Source: Verrucomicrobiales bacterium
Lineage (GTDB): Bacteria > Verrucomicrobiota > Verrucomicrobiia > Verrucomicrobiales > DEV007
Assembly: GCA_028281705.1 (NCBI GenBank)
Contig: JANQJH010000016.1
Span: 1 to 48,289 of the forward strand
Length of the DNA: 48,289 bases
Direction: 5' to 3'
Shown here in pieces: positions 32,836 to 41,278 of the stretch; positions within the stretch are counted from its first letter, which is position 1; every line of letters starts with the position of its first letter. The notes beneath the pieces were generated by a model. That model did no database searches. It saw only the letters and a list, made by a program, of their open reading frames with translations, and was not told the DNA's origin. Both the position numbers and the translations under genes were made by a program.

Positions 32836-32851
32836 TAGACCGGTCGGTTTA
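32836..32851. promoter_or_regulatory. TetR-type operator upstream of the DUF5069 gene
   Basis: TAGACC-GGTC-GGTTTA is a near-perfect inverted repeat (TAGACC/GGTYTA) 73 bases before the DUF5069 start and just after the tetR stop. It matches the operator upstream of tetR itself and the TAGACC...GGTCTA class used by NemR/AcuR-type repressors. Confidence 0.6.
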
Positions 32852-32871
32852 GTGAGATCAAAAAAGAGAGA

Positions 32872-33465
32872 TCAGGGCGCTGGGATCAGGTCACGGGCAA
32901 TGAAATCGAGGGCGCTCCGCAGGGGATCCGGGCGTCGGCTGATGATGGCGCCCTGCATGGCGCCGCACCACAGTGCGTCGATCAAGCCCGCCGTGAGGAC
33001 AGCGTCCCGCAATTCGGCAATCGCCTCTTTCTCAAAGCCTTCGCGAATCACCTGCTCGATGATCCGAACCCATTCCGCCTGGCCGTCGGCCAGCACCTGC
33101 CGCATGGCCTCGCTGAAGGACGCCACCTCGGAAGCCAGTTTCATCACCAAGCAGGGGCACTTCCCTCCATGCTCCAAGAATCGGGCGACGTTCGACTCCA
33201 GAAGGGTCAGTAGCCGCCGGCGCGGATTCACTTCGGTGCTGGTATCCAAAAGAAGCCCCCGCTTGTAGGCGTTGGCGTCCGCCAGGTAATGCCGCAGCAT
33301 CTCGACCCCGAATTGCTCCTTGGAGTCAAAGTAATGGTAGAACGACCCCTTGGGCACCTGCACGGCCTTGAGGATCTCATTCAAGCCGACCGAGTGAAAA
33401 CTCTTGGCCAGCATGAGTTCCTCCGCCGCCGCCAGAATGCGTTCTTTGGTGGGTCGTTCGCTCAT
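32872..33465 (-). CDS. TetR/AcrR family repressor
   Basis: 197 aa. The N-terminal helix-turn-helix (about 5-55): PTKERILAAAEELMLAKSFHSVGLNEILKAVQVPKGSFYHYFDSKEQFGVEMLRHYL is canonical. The rest is a helical ligand/dimer domain with a CPC pair in GGKCPCLVMKLASEV that resembles thiol-reactive TetR proteins (NemR-like). Operators flank it on both sides. The probable targets are itself and the downstream DUF5069-trxA unit. A redox or electrophile signal would fit the thioredoxin gene but is an inference. Confidence 0.92.
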   Translation of the reverse strand: MSERPTKERILAAAEELMLAKSFHSVGLNEILKAVQVPKGSFYHYFDSKEQFGVEMLRHYLADANAYKRGLLLDTSTEVNPRRRLLTLLESNVARFLEHGGKCPCLVMKLASEVASFSEAMRQVLADGQAEWVRIIEQVIREGFEKEAIAELRDAVLTAGLIDALWCGAMQGAIISRRPDPLRSALDFIARDLIPAP

Positions 33466-33479
33466 GGTATCGCAACCAT

Positions 33480-33494
33480 TAGACCAGTCGTCTA
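33480..33494. promoter_or_regulatory. TetR-type operator upstream of tetR
   Basis: TAGAC-CAGTC-GTCTA is a perfect 5-bp inverted repeat 14 bases before the tetR start, so the repressor probably controls its own gene. It shares TTAGACC(A/G)GTCG with the site at 32836-32851. Confidence 0.65.
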
Positions 33495-33528
33495 GAACGT
33501 CAACTACTTTTTTCAGCGAGCCTGCTTC

Positions 33529-34257
33529 TCAATCGGAAACGTGGATCCGATAGAACCATCGGTCACCGGCAGCGCCCCCGGCGTGGGTAAAGATCAGCGT
33601 GCCATCGATGCCGAACTGCGGGGGTCCGATCTCCTGCCAGCCTTCGCCGGAAGGGGTCTCACTGCCCTGCAGCTGATAACGGTGCCGCGCCACCGTGGGG
33701 ATTTCCACCACCACGTCCTCGCCCACGACCCGCATCTCGGGAGCCAGACGCGCCGCGTCCCAGAACTCGCCCAGGTTGACCAGGGAAGCCGGCGCGATCT
33801 GCGCACCGGTGATGATGTCCAGCAGGCCGTTGTTCATGAAGATCCCGTTGCTCATCAGCTGCGTGTCGTGGGTCGCGTGCACCGCGCCGTCATTGGTCGT
33901 CGCTCCGTTGATGATCAGCGGAAATGATGGGCCGCAGGCAGCGAGGACGACGCCGGCGTTGATCAGTGCGGCGTTGATCACCCCGCACCCCCCGATCTGA
34001 GCACTGGCAAAAACGCGTACCACGGTGGCCGTCAACTCGGCGTTGTCGTACATCACCAGACGCCCTCCTGGCCGAATGATGACATCGCCGTGGTTTACCG
34101 TGATCTTGCTCCTGAGATCGACTCTACCATGATCATTGATGACCAGATCAGCGGCCAGATTCTCCCCGCAAACGAGGGAGGCCGCAGCTAGAAGTCTGAC
34201 AATGATGCCGTAGACAGGACATCGCATTGTCGCATCAGTATTAGGAAAGCATTTCAT
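33529..34257 (-). CDS. secreted beta-rich protein of unknown function
   Basis: 242 aa, not recognised as a specific enzyme. A signal peptide-like stretch lies at about residues 15-35 (GIIVRLLAAASLVCGENLAA). The middle has short repeats with VINAALINAGVV, LIINGATTNDGAV and MNNGLLDIITGAQI, as in beta-helix proteins. The end RYQLQGSETPSGEGWQEIG..DGTLIFTHAGGAAGDRWFYRIHVSD resembles a C-terminal module often found in exported Verrucomicrobiota proteins. ATG 34257 has GGTGA 5 bases upstream; 34227 is an alternative. It is divergent from the S74 protein, with a shared 197-base promoter region. Confidence 0.6.
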   Translation of the reverse strand: MKCFPNTDATMRCPVYGIIVRLLAAASLVCGENLAADLVINDHGRVDLRSKITVNHGDVIIRPGGRLVMYDNAELTATVVRVFASAQIGGCGVINAALINAGVVLAACGPSFPLIINGATTNDGAVHATHDTQLMSNGIFMNNGLLDIITGAQIAPASLVNLGEFWDAARLAPEMRVVGEDVVVEIPTVARHRYQLQGSETPSGEGWQEIGPPQFGIDGTLIFTHAGGAAGDRWFYRIHVSD

Positions 34258-34454
34258 CACGTTCACCATTTGAGTTGGTCGTGGTCTCGATTCGAGGGAC
34301 CGCCAAAGGCTAGTTCGAAATTCGGAGCCCAAAGCTGCCAAGCTCTTCGGATGCGATTTCGCAAAAATTCATGGCAGGACTTGGAGCCCATTTTCGGATG
34401 ACGGGAAACGGGCGCTCCTGCGAGCCCTCTCTCCAACTTGATCTCGGCAACGCC

Positions 34455-35600
34455 ATGAAAACGAAGCATCACCTTTTTAATCACACACGACTCCGGTCCA
34501 TCCCCGGTAGCGCCCTCGCGGCGATCACCTGGATCGCCTTTTTCCCATGCCAATCTTCCCACGGCAACGAGTTCATCAGCGGCGACACCGTCATCAATGG
34601 CCGCCTCGCGATCGGGGAAGAGGCCACACGTTTCCACTTCGGCACGGAGTCCCTCTGGGTCAAGGCGGAGAAGATCCGCCTCCGTTTTGACGACGTCCCC
34701 CTACCCGGCGGGGAGGAACAGGCTGACTGGCAGTTTATCTTCAACGACACCGGCCGCATCACGGGAGGCGATTTCTTCGCCATCGAAAGTTCCGTGGCCC
34801 AGAACCGGATGTTTCGTATCGATGGGGCGGCTCCGGAGAACGCCCTCCGTATCAACGACGACGGCGACGTCGGACTGGGCGTGGAATCACCCGTACAAGC
34901 GATCCACATCCGGAGAGGCAACAACCCGGCCATCCGATTGCAACAAGACAATAGCAGTGGCTTCACCCCGCAGGCCTGGGACATGGCGGGCAACGAGGCC
35001 AACTTCTTTGTCAGAGATGTCACTCACGGTCATCAGGTTCCCTTTCGCATTCAGGCTGGCGCACCCACCGATAGCGTCAACGTCAGGTCCAATGGTAAGG
35101 TCGGGCTCGCGGGCGCCACAAATCCCAGGGCCAATGTCCACGTGCACGTGGATCCCGATGCCGGCGAGGGCGTCATCATCGGCCCGGGGATCGGCAATGA
35201 CATGGTGCCGGCCAATGCGGCCACCCTGCATGTCGAGGGCACGGCGTTCATCGCCGAGACTCTCGAGATCGGCAGCAGCCGGGAACGCAAAGAGCACATC
35301 GGAGCCTTCACCCTTGAAGAGGCTCTAACGACCCTGCAAGACCTCCAACCCCGGCGCTTCCACTATCGCGGGGATCCTGAAGCGCAGTTAGGGTTCATCG
35401 CCGAAGACGTCCCCGAAATGGTGGCCACGGCAGAGCGCAAGAGCCTCCGGCCGATGGACTTCGTCGCCCTCCTCACCAGAATCGTCCAGGAACACGAGTC
35501 CACCAGGCAGACCCTGATGCAGACCGTGGCACAGCAGGAAGCCGCCATCGCCTCACTTACCGCACAACTCCAAGTCATCAAAGGCCCGGCTTCCAGATAA
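34455..35600 (+). CDS. secreted fibre-like protein with C-terminal S74 chaperone
   Basis: 381 aa. It has a signal peptide (about 1-33, SIPGSALAAITWIAFFPCQSSHG). The middle has short tail-fibre-like repeats with I-N-D-D-G-D-V-G-L-G-V, N-G-K-V-G-L-A-G-A and H-V-E-G-T. The C-terminal 110 residues form a peptidase S74 intramolecular chaperone: SSRERKEHIG (Ser/Lys dyad of the cleavage site), LQDLQPRRFHYRGDPEAQLGFIAEDVPEMV, then a coiled coil. S74 domains trimerize and cleave themselves from phage fibres. Here the protein is exported and not in a prophage, so it may be a host surface fibre. ATG 34455 starts the signal peptide. Confidence 0.75.
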   Translation: MKTKHHLFNHTRLRSIPGSALAAITWIAFFPCQSSHGNEFISGDTVINGRLAIGEEATRFHFGTESLWVKAEKIRLRFDDVPLPGGEEQADWQFIFNDTGRITGGDFFAIESSVAQNRMFRIDGAAPENALRINDDGDVGLGVESPVQAIHIRRGNNPAIRLQQDNSSGFTPQAWDMAGNEANFFVRDVTHGHQVPFRIQAGAPTDSVNVRSNGKVGLAGATNPRANVHVHVDPDAGEGVIIGPGIGNDMVPANAATLHVEGTAFIAETLEIGSSRERKEHIGAFTLEEALTTLQDLQPRRFHYRGDPEAQLGFIAEDVPEMVATAERKSLRPMDFVALLTRIVQEHESTRQTLMQTVAQQEAAIASLTAQLQVIKGPASR

Positions 35601-35602
35601 GC

Positions 35603-35795
35603 AGAGGCTCACGCAAAGTCGCCAAGCCGCAAAGAATCTCATTGGCACTCACGCTTTGTCGAAGAGCTTTTCCAATTGGCGTGAGAGGATTGGTCTTAGA
35701 GAAAGATAGCGATCGTCATGAAAAGAAGATATGCTCTTTCCTACCCTTTTTCTCTGCGCCTCCGCGCCTCCGCGCGAGCTTTTTCCCACGCGCGA
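35603..35795. repeat. two dispersed-repeat fragments
   Basis: GCTCACGCAAAGTCGCCAAG (35606-35625) and CTCTGCGCCTCCGCGCCTCC (35753-35772) belong to the repeat classes that read as GCG/CGC-rich 'RGGAEAQR' when translated, common in PVC genomes. The rest of the 271-base gap before the esterase gene shows nothing else. Confidence 0.4.
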
Positions 35796-35871
35796 CTTCC
35801 GACTAGCTAAAGCACGCCTCCCCTTCGCCGGTAATCGCCCAAAAACAAGGCCTCCTCCACTGACATAATCA

Positions 35872-36822
35872 CTACGAACGCTTCTGCGCGTAGAGCCATT
35901 CATACACTTTTTCGTCCGCGAAAACCTGCCCGGAAATGTTATGGCCGGCACCGGGAAACTCGGTGTACTTGAAAATCTTCGATCGTTTCAAGGTGTCTGC
36001 CAGTCGGCGGATACTGTCGGGCTTGACCACCATGTCCGCCTCGCCATGAAAGGCCCATACGGGCACTTTCTTGAAGGCTCTCACCGCACCGGAATCCGCC
36101 CACCCACAGATCACGATCCCCGCGGCAAACAACTTGGTATCGCTCGAGATGAGTGAGGCCGTGCCGCCCCCGCCCATGGACGTCCCCAGGAGATAGACGC
36201 GTTTCGGATCAACGATAGGCAGTTTCTTGATCAGATCCTTGATGAGCCCGATCGTCTCCTTCCCCGGTTTCTCTCCCCAACCCCCGCCCGTGCCGCCATA
36301 GGGCTGATAGCAGAGCGGCGCCACCAAAATGGCAGGGTGTTTCTCATACCGCTTCTTCTGCGCAAACCGGGCCACGATGCCTTTCTGCTTTCCATTCTCA
36401 TTGTTGTCGCTCTTGCCGTGTAGCCCAATGATGAGCGGGTACTTTTTCGAGCCATCGAGATCGGCACCACCGTAAATCGTGTAGGGCAGGCGCCGATACT
36501 CCGCCAGTTCCCAATCCCCCGTGAGCTGCGAGGCGTAGGGTCCGGTCACCGGTGTGGGCGCTCCAGGCGCATCGGCATTGGACGTCGCACGACCTCCCTG
36601 TTCCGCAACCCACTTACGATCCGCCTCGGAAAGCGTCTCCAGGGCGATGGTGAACTTACGCCCGTCAGACGCGCGTTTGATCGTCACCGAATCATCCGTT
36701 GCCGAAACAAATTCGGCCTCCAGCTTGCGCCCATCCAGGGCCACCCATTCACGGGCCAGTCCCGAGGTCTCCCATACGAGAAGTACCATGCCAGCGCACA
36801 CCCATCGCAAAAAGCGGCTCAT
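35872..36822 (-). CDS. SHD1-domain fused alpha/beta-hydrolase (esterase/polymerase-depolymerase-like)
   Basis: 316 aa. It has a signal peptide (about 1-22). An SHD1 domain follows (about 25-75: REWVALDGRKLEAEFVSATDDSVTIKRASDGRKFTIALETLSEADRKW), a module that planctomycetes and verrucomicrobia fuse to many exported enzymes. The hydrolase part has GLHGKSDNNENG (oxyanion region), LGTSMGGGGTA (nucleophile elbow GxSxG), WAFHGEADMVVKPD (Asp) and GAGHN (His), so the triad is complete. It resembles prolyl-oligopeptidase/poly-hydroxyalkanoate depolymerase-type esterases. The substrate is unknown. Confidence 0.8.
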   Translation of the reverse strand: MSRFLRWVCAGMVLLVWETSGLAREWVALDGRKLEAEFVSATDDSVTIKRASDGRKFTIALETLSEADRKWVAEQGGRATSNADAPGAPTPVTGPYASQLTGDWELAEYRRLPYTIYGGADLDGSKKYPLIIGLHGKSDNNENGKQKGIVARFAQKKRYEKHPAILVAPLCYQPYGGTGGGWGEKPGKETIGLIKDLIKKLPIVDPKRVYLLGTSMGGGGTASLISSDTKLFAAGIVICGWADSGAVRAFKKVPVWAFHGEADMVVKPDSIRRLADTLKRSKIFKYTEFPGAGHNISGQVFADEKVYEWLYAQKRS

Positions 36823-36893
36823 GATGTGGTCATCCTACACAGAAGATCCGGCCATGCCAGAACAACCGATACCGTGCCAATGAGCCGGCCGGC

Positions 36894-38705
36894 CTAGGGC
36901 GACGGCTCGCGAGGCGCTGAGGCGTCATGGACCTTGCGCCCGCCAAGCCAGGTCTCCAGGACCTCAATCCGTCGAATGGAATCCGTCGGACAGGTGAGGT
37001 AGTCGCGGTCGAGCACGATGAAGTCGGCAAGCTTTCCCTCCTCGAGGGAGCCGATCCGGTCCTCCATGAACATCAGATAGGCATTGTTCACCGTGTAGAA
37101 ACGCAGTGCCTGGCGACGGTCGAGCGCCTGTTCGGGATGGAGCCGGCCTTCGTAGCCCCGGGCGCGCCGGGTGATGGTGACCCACATGCCGAGAAACGGG
37201 TGATAGGGATTGATCGCGCGCAGCGGACCGATCTTCTGCATGTGATCACTCCCCCCACCGGCGATCACCCCTTGATCAAACAAGGCCTTCAACGGTTGAA
37301 AATAGGCTAAGCGATCCTCGCCGAAATGCGGTGCCAAGGTCCGCGTGTCGAGATAGAGCCAGGCCGGTTGAATATCGGCGGAGACGCCTAACTGACGCAT
37401 GCGTTCGATCGCCTCCGCGCTCATGAAGTTGCAATGGGTGATATTCGGCCGTGTCGATTTGATCGGACGGCGGGCAGCCACCTTCTCGTAGGCATCCAAG
37501 AGCGCGTGCACCGCCCCGTCGCCCACGCTGTGAGCCGTGAACTGAAGACCATTCGCCACACACTCGTCGACCGCCGCCTCCAGCTTATCCGCCGGAATGA
37601 ACCGTAGACCCCGGTAGTCCGGATCCGTGATCCCGTAGATCTTGCTCGTTCCCCACGGTTGACGCATGTAGGCACTACCGGTGAGCATGCCGCCGTCGAG
37701 AAACATCTTGATGCCCACCGTACGCAGCATTTCGCCGCGCTCCACGCTGATGGGTTCCCGCGCGATCGCTCGGATATCCTCACGGATCGATTCGGCGCCA
37801 TCCTTGTTCCCCACAGCTCGGGAGAGCGCCACCCGCACGCTGAGTTCTCCCGCGTCTCTGAGCCCCTCGTAGAGCGCCATCCCCTGGGCAGAGGCATTGC
37901 GATCAATGATAGCCGTGATGCCCGTGGCGTTGTAGTCGGCAAAGAGCTTCTTCAGTCTCGCCTCCCGATCGGCCCGCCGGGGCTCCCGGGAAGCGCCTGC
38001 GGGAAGTTTGATCATCCGGCTCCAACCGCGCAAGATCCCCGTGGGTTCGCCACCATCCTCTCGACGCTCAATCTTCGATCCCTCCGGCGCCTCCGTATCC
38101 GGACCGATGCCGAAGTGATCCAACGCCATCGAATTGAGAGAGGCGTCGGGCCCCGTGCGGAACACCACCGGGTTGTTAGGCGCCGCCGAATCCAACTCGG
38201 CCCGTGTCGGATAACGCCGTTCTTCCAGTCGGGTGATGAAGACCTGCTGGACAACGATCCACTTACCAGGGCCGCTCTCCTTCGCGCGTCCTCGCACATA
38301 GGCCAAGACGTCGGCCACGGATCGCATGTCGGGAATCGCGTGATCGAATTCGATCATGGCGGCGCTCAAGGGATGGGTATGCGAATCGATGAGGCCCGGG
38401 AGCACGGTTCTTCCCCGGAGGTCGACCACCTTCGTCTGCGCGCCCCGAAAGCCGGCCGCACCCGCATCATCACCCAGGTAGAGGATGCGCTCGCCGCCAA
38501 TCGCCATGGCGCTGACCGCCGCGTCTTCCCGATTGACCGTGAGGATCTTGCCATTGAGGAAAACCAACGTCGCCGTGGCCGGGACCTCGTCCGTGGAAGG
38601 CTCACCTCCGGCGGCGACATTTTCTTCACGTTGGGCGCTGGTCGACAAGATTGCTCCCAGCCAAAGAGAGAGAACGGCGAACGCCCGGAGAGACAACGAG
38701 TTCAT
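36894..38705 (-). CDS. YtcJ-type metal-dependent amidohydrolase, secreted
   Basis: 603 aa with a signal peptide (about 1-25). It has the ATLVFLNGKILTVNREDAAVSAMAIGGERILYLGDD strand set of the amidohydrolase beta-sandwich, LPGLIDSHTHPLSAAM (metal H-x-H), AHSVGDGAVH, THCNFM, and GGSDHM (metal Asp), ending with the GSLEEGKLADFIVLDRD turn. It is in the Amidohydro_3 family. ATG 38705 was preferred to GTG 38708 because AGGATGGGG precedes it. The substrate is unknown; family members act on N-acyl amino acids and exoenzyme targets. Confidence 0.88.
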   Translation of the reverse strand: MNSLSLRAFAVLSLWLGAILSTSAQREENVAAGGEPSTDEVPATATLVFLNGKILTVNREDAAVSAMAIGGERILYLGDDAGAAGFRGAQTKVVDLRGRTVLPGLIDSHTHPLSAAMIEFDHAIPDMRSVADVLAYVRGRAKESGPGKWIVVQQVFITRLEERRYPTRAELDSAAPNNPVVFRTGPDASLNSMALDHFGIGPDTEAPEGSKIERREDGGEPTGILRGWSRMIKLPAGASREPRRADREARLKKLFADYNATGITAIIDRNASAQGMALYEGLRDAGELSVRVALSRAVGNKDGAESIREDIRAIAREPISVERGEMLRTVGIKMFLDGGMLTGSAYMRQPWGTSKIYGITDPDYRGLRFIPADKLEAAVDECVANGLQFTAHSVGDGAVHALLDAYEKVAARRPIKSTRPNITHCNFMSAEAIERMRQLGVSADIQPAWLYLDTRTLAPHFGEDRLAYFQPLKALFDQGVIAGGGSDHMQKIGPLRAINPYHPFLGMWVTITRRARGYEGRLHPEQALDRRQALRFYTVNNAYLMFMEDRIGSLEEGKLADFIVLDRDYLTCPTDSIRRIEVLETWLGGRKVHDASAPREPSP

Positions 38706-38814
38706 CACCCCATCCTAAACCCAAACGGGTCACGGATGCTCTCTCGAAATTTCCCAGCTCTGTTTTTCCGAGTTCCGAGTCGCCGCCACGTCCGCGAGGT
38801 TTGATCCTATCGTC

Positions 38815-39687
38815 ATGAAATCGAGCGCACTGTTCCATTGGGCTCTCTCCGCCGGACTACTCATCGCCCTCAGCCTCTCCCTCGTCACCTGGCAGCGCAC
38901 CTCGGTACCGCCCGCTGGGAGGGATGCGGCTTCCTCAAGCAATCTCCACGCCTCCCTGGCCGCCGTGGAAGACGCTCTCCATCGATTGCAACAAGACGTC
39001 AATCTGATGAAGGAGGGGATAGCCGAATCGCCTAACGATTCCATCAACGAGGACGGCCAACCCCAACTCGTGGAGCGCCTCAACGCCTTGGAGTCGCATG
39101 TCGGGCAATTCCAGAAGACATTTGATACACTGAACCTGGCCAAAACCTCTCAGGAACGCGAGGAGGCCTTCCGTGGCGAATTTGGTTATGAGAAGGCGGA
39201 TGAGTATGCCGCCCTCGGCAGCCATGCCATTGCGGGAAACGGTTATCTCCAGTTCTTGGAATCCCATCCCGAGCATCCGGATGCCCGGGACATCTTGCAG
39301 AAGGCCCGCGATGCCTACCTCAAGGCGGGCTACAAAGACAAGGCCGCCTGGGTGCAGCAACAGGTCATGGAACGCTACCCGGAAAGCCGGGCCGACGACG
39401 CCTACAAAATGGCTCTCATGCTCAAACAGCAAAAGCGTTACGATGAGGCGCTCGAATTCATCGACGAAGCCGCCCAGGCCGCGAGCAATGATGTCAGTCG
39501 GCTCTGGCGCCTGCACTACCGGGCCTTCCTCATCCAACAACGGGATGGCAATGCCGCGGGGGCCGCTGCCTATCGCCAGCTACTCCAACAAATCGAAGCC
39601 GCCAACCTCAGCGAAGACAATCTGGGCGTCGAAGCCCGGAAGCGCATCGCCGATCTCGATACCCGAGTGGCCAACAGCGGCAGTTAG
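38815..39687 (+). CDS. membrane-anchored coiled-coil/TPR protein
   Basis: 290 aa. A membrane anchor lies at about residues 8-25 (HWALSAGLLIALSLSLVTW). A coiled coil follows (about 40-110: SLAAVEDALHRLQQDVNLMKEGI, LVERLNALESHVGQFQKTFDTL). The C-terminal half has TPR-like repeats (HPDARDILQKARDAYLKAGYKDKAAWVQQQVMERYPESRADDAYKMALMLKQQKRYDEALEFIDEA). It resembles tol-pal system protein YbgF-like architecture (coiled coil plus TPR), but without Pal or Tol neighbours here. The function is unknown. Confidence 0.65.
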   Translation: MKSSALFHWALSAGLLIALSLSLVTWQRTSVPPAGRDAASSSNLHASLAAVEDALHRLQQDVNLMKEGIAESPNDSINEDGQPQLVERLNALESHVGQFQKTFDTLNLAKTSQEREEAFRGEFGYEKADEYAALGSHAIAGNGYLQFLESHPEHPDARDILQKARDAYLKAGYKDKAAWVQQQVMERYPESRADDAYKMALMLKQQKRYDEALEFIDEAAQAASNDVSRLWRLHYRAFLIQQRDGNAAGAAAYRQLLQQIEAANLSEDNLGVEARKRIADLDTRVANSGS

Positions 39688-39707
39688 CCGGGCAAATCCC
39701 CCTCGCG

Positions 39708-40304
39708 TCAAGGCTGATCGAGGTAGGTCCTCAATCCGTCGAGAAACATCTGCACCGAGATCATCACTAACAACATCCCCATCAACCGCTCGATGGCGAT
39801 CGATCCCCGCCTTCCGAGGAAACGAAAGAGCGGGACCGAGACGGCGAGAATCACGGTGGCCGCCGACCAGGCGAGGGTGAGAGCCAGCGCCCATTGCCCC
39901 ATCTTGTCCGGCTCCTTGCTCGCCATGAGCAAGAGAGCGGCAATCGAAGACGGACCCGCAATCATGGGGATGGCCAGGGGCACGATGAGCGGCTCGCCCT
40001 CCATTTCCCCGGGCTCCGTCGCCATGACACTCTTGCGAGGAAAGACCATGCCCAGGGCAATGAGAAACAAGATGATCCCCCCGCTGATACTGAGCGTCGA
40101 ATTGTCCAAACCGAGAAAGGCGAGGACCCATTTGCCTGTGAAGAGGAATAGCAGGAGAATCCCAAAGGCGATGACCGACTCCCGCAGAATGACCACCACC
40201 CGTCGGCGAGGCTGGACGCCGCCGAGCAGGGAATTGAAAACCACCATGTTCCCGAAGGGGTCCATGATGAGGAACAAAAGAATCGCCGCCGAACTCAGGG
40301 TCAT
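39708..40304 (-). CDS. MarC/YhgN family membrane protein
   Basis: 198 aa with six hydrophobic helices. The MarC (UPF0056) signatures are present: LFLIMDPFGNMVVFNSLLGG near the start, SGGIILFLIALGMVFP, PLIVPLAIPMIAGPSSIAALLLMA and RLMGMLLVMISVQMFLDGL. The biological role of this family is not settled. It was once linked to multiple-antibiotic resistance and that link has been withdrawn. It lies 60 bases downstream of the deaminase-like gene, on the same strand. Confidence 0.92.
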   Translation of the reverse strand: MTLSSAAILLFLIMDPFGNMVVFNSLLGGVQPRRRVVVILRESVIAFGILLLFLFTGKWVLAFLGLDNSTLSISGGIILFLIALGMVFPRKSVMATEPGEMEGEPLIVPLAIPMIAGPSSIAALLLMASKEPDKMGQWALALTLAWSAATVILAVSVPLFRFLGRRGSIAIERLMGMLLVMISVQMFLDGLRTYLDQP

Positions 40305-40364
40305 CGGATTCCCTTCGCTCCGACTCGCCGAACTGCAACCAAAATGGCGCCGCCCAACGGTCCT

Positions 40365-41111
40365 CTACTCACGGCTCAGCATCATCGCGGCCGCCTCATC
40401 GAGAAACAACTGACAGTTCTCGTGCTCCTGGAGGATCGATGCCGGCACCTGAGCCGTCACTTTTCCCTCGATGGCAGCCTTCACCGCCTCCGCCTTGCGC
40501 TCTTCAGAAACCGTGCAGATCAGGCGTTCACTTGTTAGGATTTGCCGCACCGACATCGAGATCGCTTCGTCAGGGACTTCCTCGAGACTCGGAAACCAGC
40601 CCTCGTTGATCTGTTGTTGGCGACAGCGCTCATCGAGATCCACCACGAGGTAGGGCTCTTCCGTGTCGAAGTCCGCCGGCGGGTCATTAAAGGCGATGTG
40701 CCCATTCTCACCGATACCGATGAAGGCCACATCCAGCGCCTCCCGCTGCAAGAGTCGACTGACGCGCACCGCTTCACTCACAGGGTCCTCCGCCGCGCCA
40801 TCGATGCCGTGAAAAGCAGCGAGATCGGACGGCAATCCATCGATGAAGCGCTCCTGGAGATAGCGCCCAAAGGAGGAGGGATGCTTGGCCGAGAGCCCCA
40901 CATATTCATCCAAGGGGAAGGCGATGACCTGGCCCCAGTCGATTCCGGGAGACCGCACCAAGTGCTCCAGCATCACAATTTGCGAACTCCCCGCCGCCAA
41001 GGCCACCACGGCCCGGCTCTTCGCCTTCAGCACTTGCCGAAGGTGTTCGGCGCCCGCCTCGGCCGCAAGCACGCCCGGTTTCTCAGTGGTCTGGCAAACC
41101 GTGATATCCAT
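40365..41111 (-). CDS. glucosamine-6-phosphate deaminase-like protein
   Basis: 248 aa. It has VVALAAGSSQIVMLEHL (phosphate loop), VIAFPLDEYVGL (the catalytic Asp of NagB in F.LDEY.G), PSSFGRYLQERF and FIGIGENGHIAFNDPPADF (G-E-N-G-H-I-A-F-N-D-P, with the Glu and His). This is the NagB/glucosamine-6-phosphate isomerase family. The C-terminus is short compared with E. coli NagB and lacks the allosteric site. Amino-sugar catabolism is the likely role. Confidence 0.88.
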   Translation of the reverse strand: MDITVCQTTEKPGVLAAEAGAEHLRQVLKAKSRAVVALAAGSSQIVMLEHLVRSPGIDWGQVIAFPLDEYVGLSAKHPSSFGRYLQERFIDGLPSDLAAFHGIDGAAEDPVSEAVRVSRLLQREALDVAFIGIGENGHIAFNDPPADFDTEEPYLVVDLDERCRQQQINEGWFPSLEEVPDEAISMSVRQILTSERLICTVSEERKAEAVKAAIEGKVTAQVPASILQEHENCQLFLDEAAAMMLSRE

Positions 41112-41278
41112 TCGTGATCATTCAGGGGCCCAACCCCAAGAGCAAGGTGATTCTCGCTTCGCCTCGGACGGAAATCCCCTCGTCGCGAAAGAGGAGAATG
41201 GTCCCGCTTCGCAAGCGTGAGACCGTGCTAGACTAGAGATTGCCAATGATCCACCCGCCAGCTATCATGGTCCTCGCC

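Noticed and set aside
34371..35600. prophage remnant suspected from the S74/tail-fibre-like protein
   Set aside because: The product has a signal peptide and there are no other phage genes nearby. I kept it as a host gene.
37659..38804. 381-aa open frame on the plus strand
   Set aside because: It is antisense to the amidohydrolase. Its product has many H and R residues and no motif.
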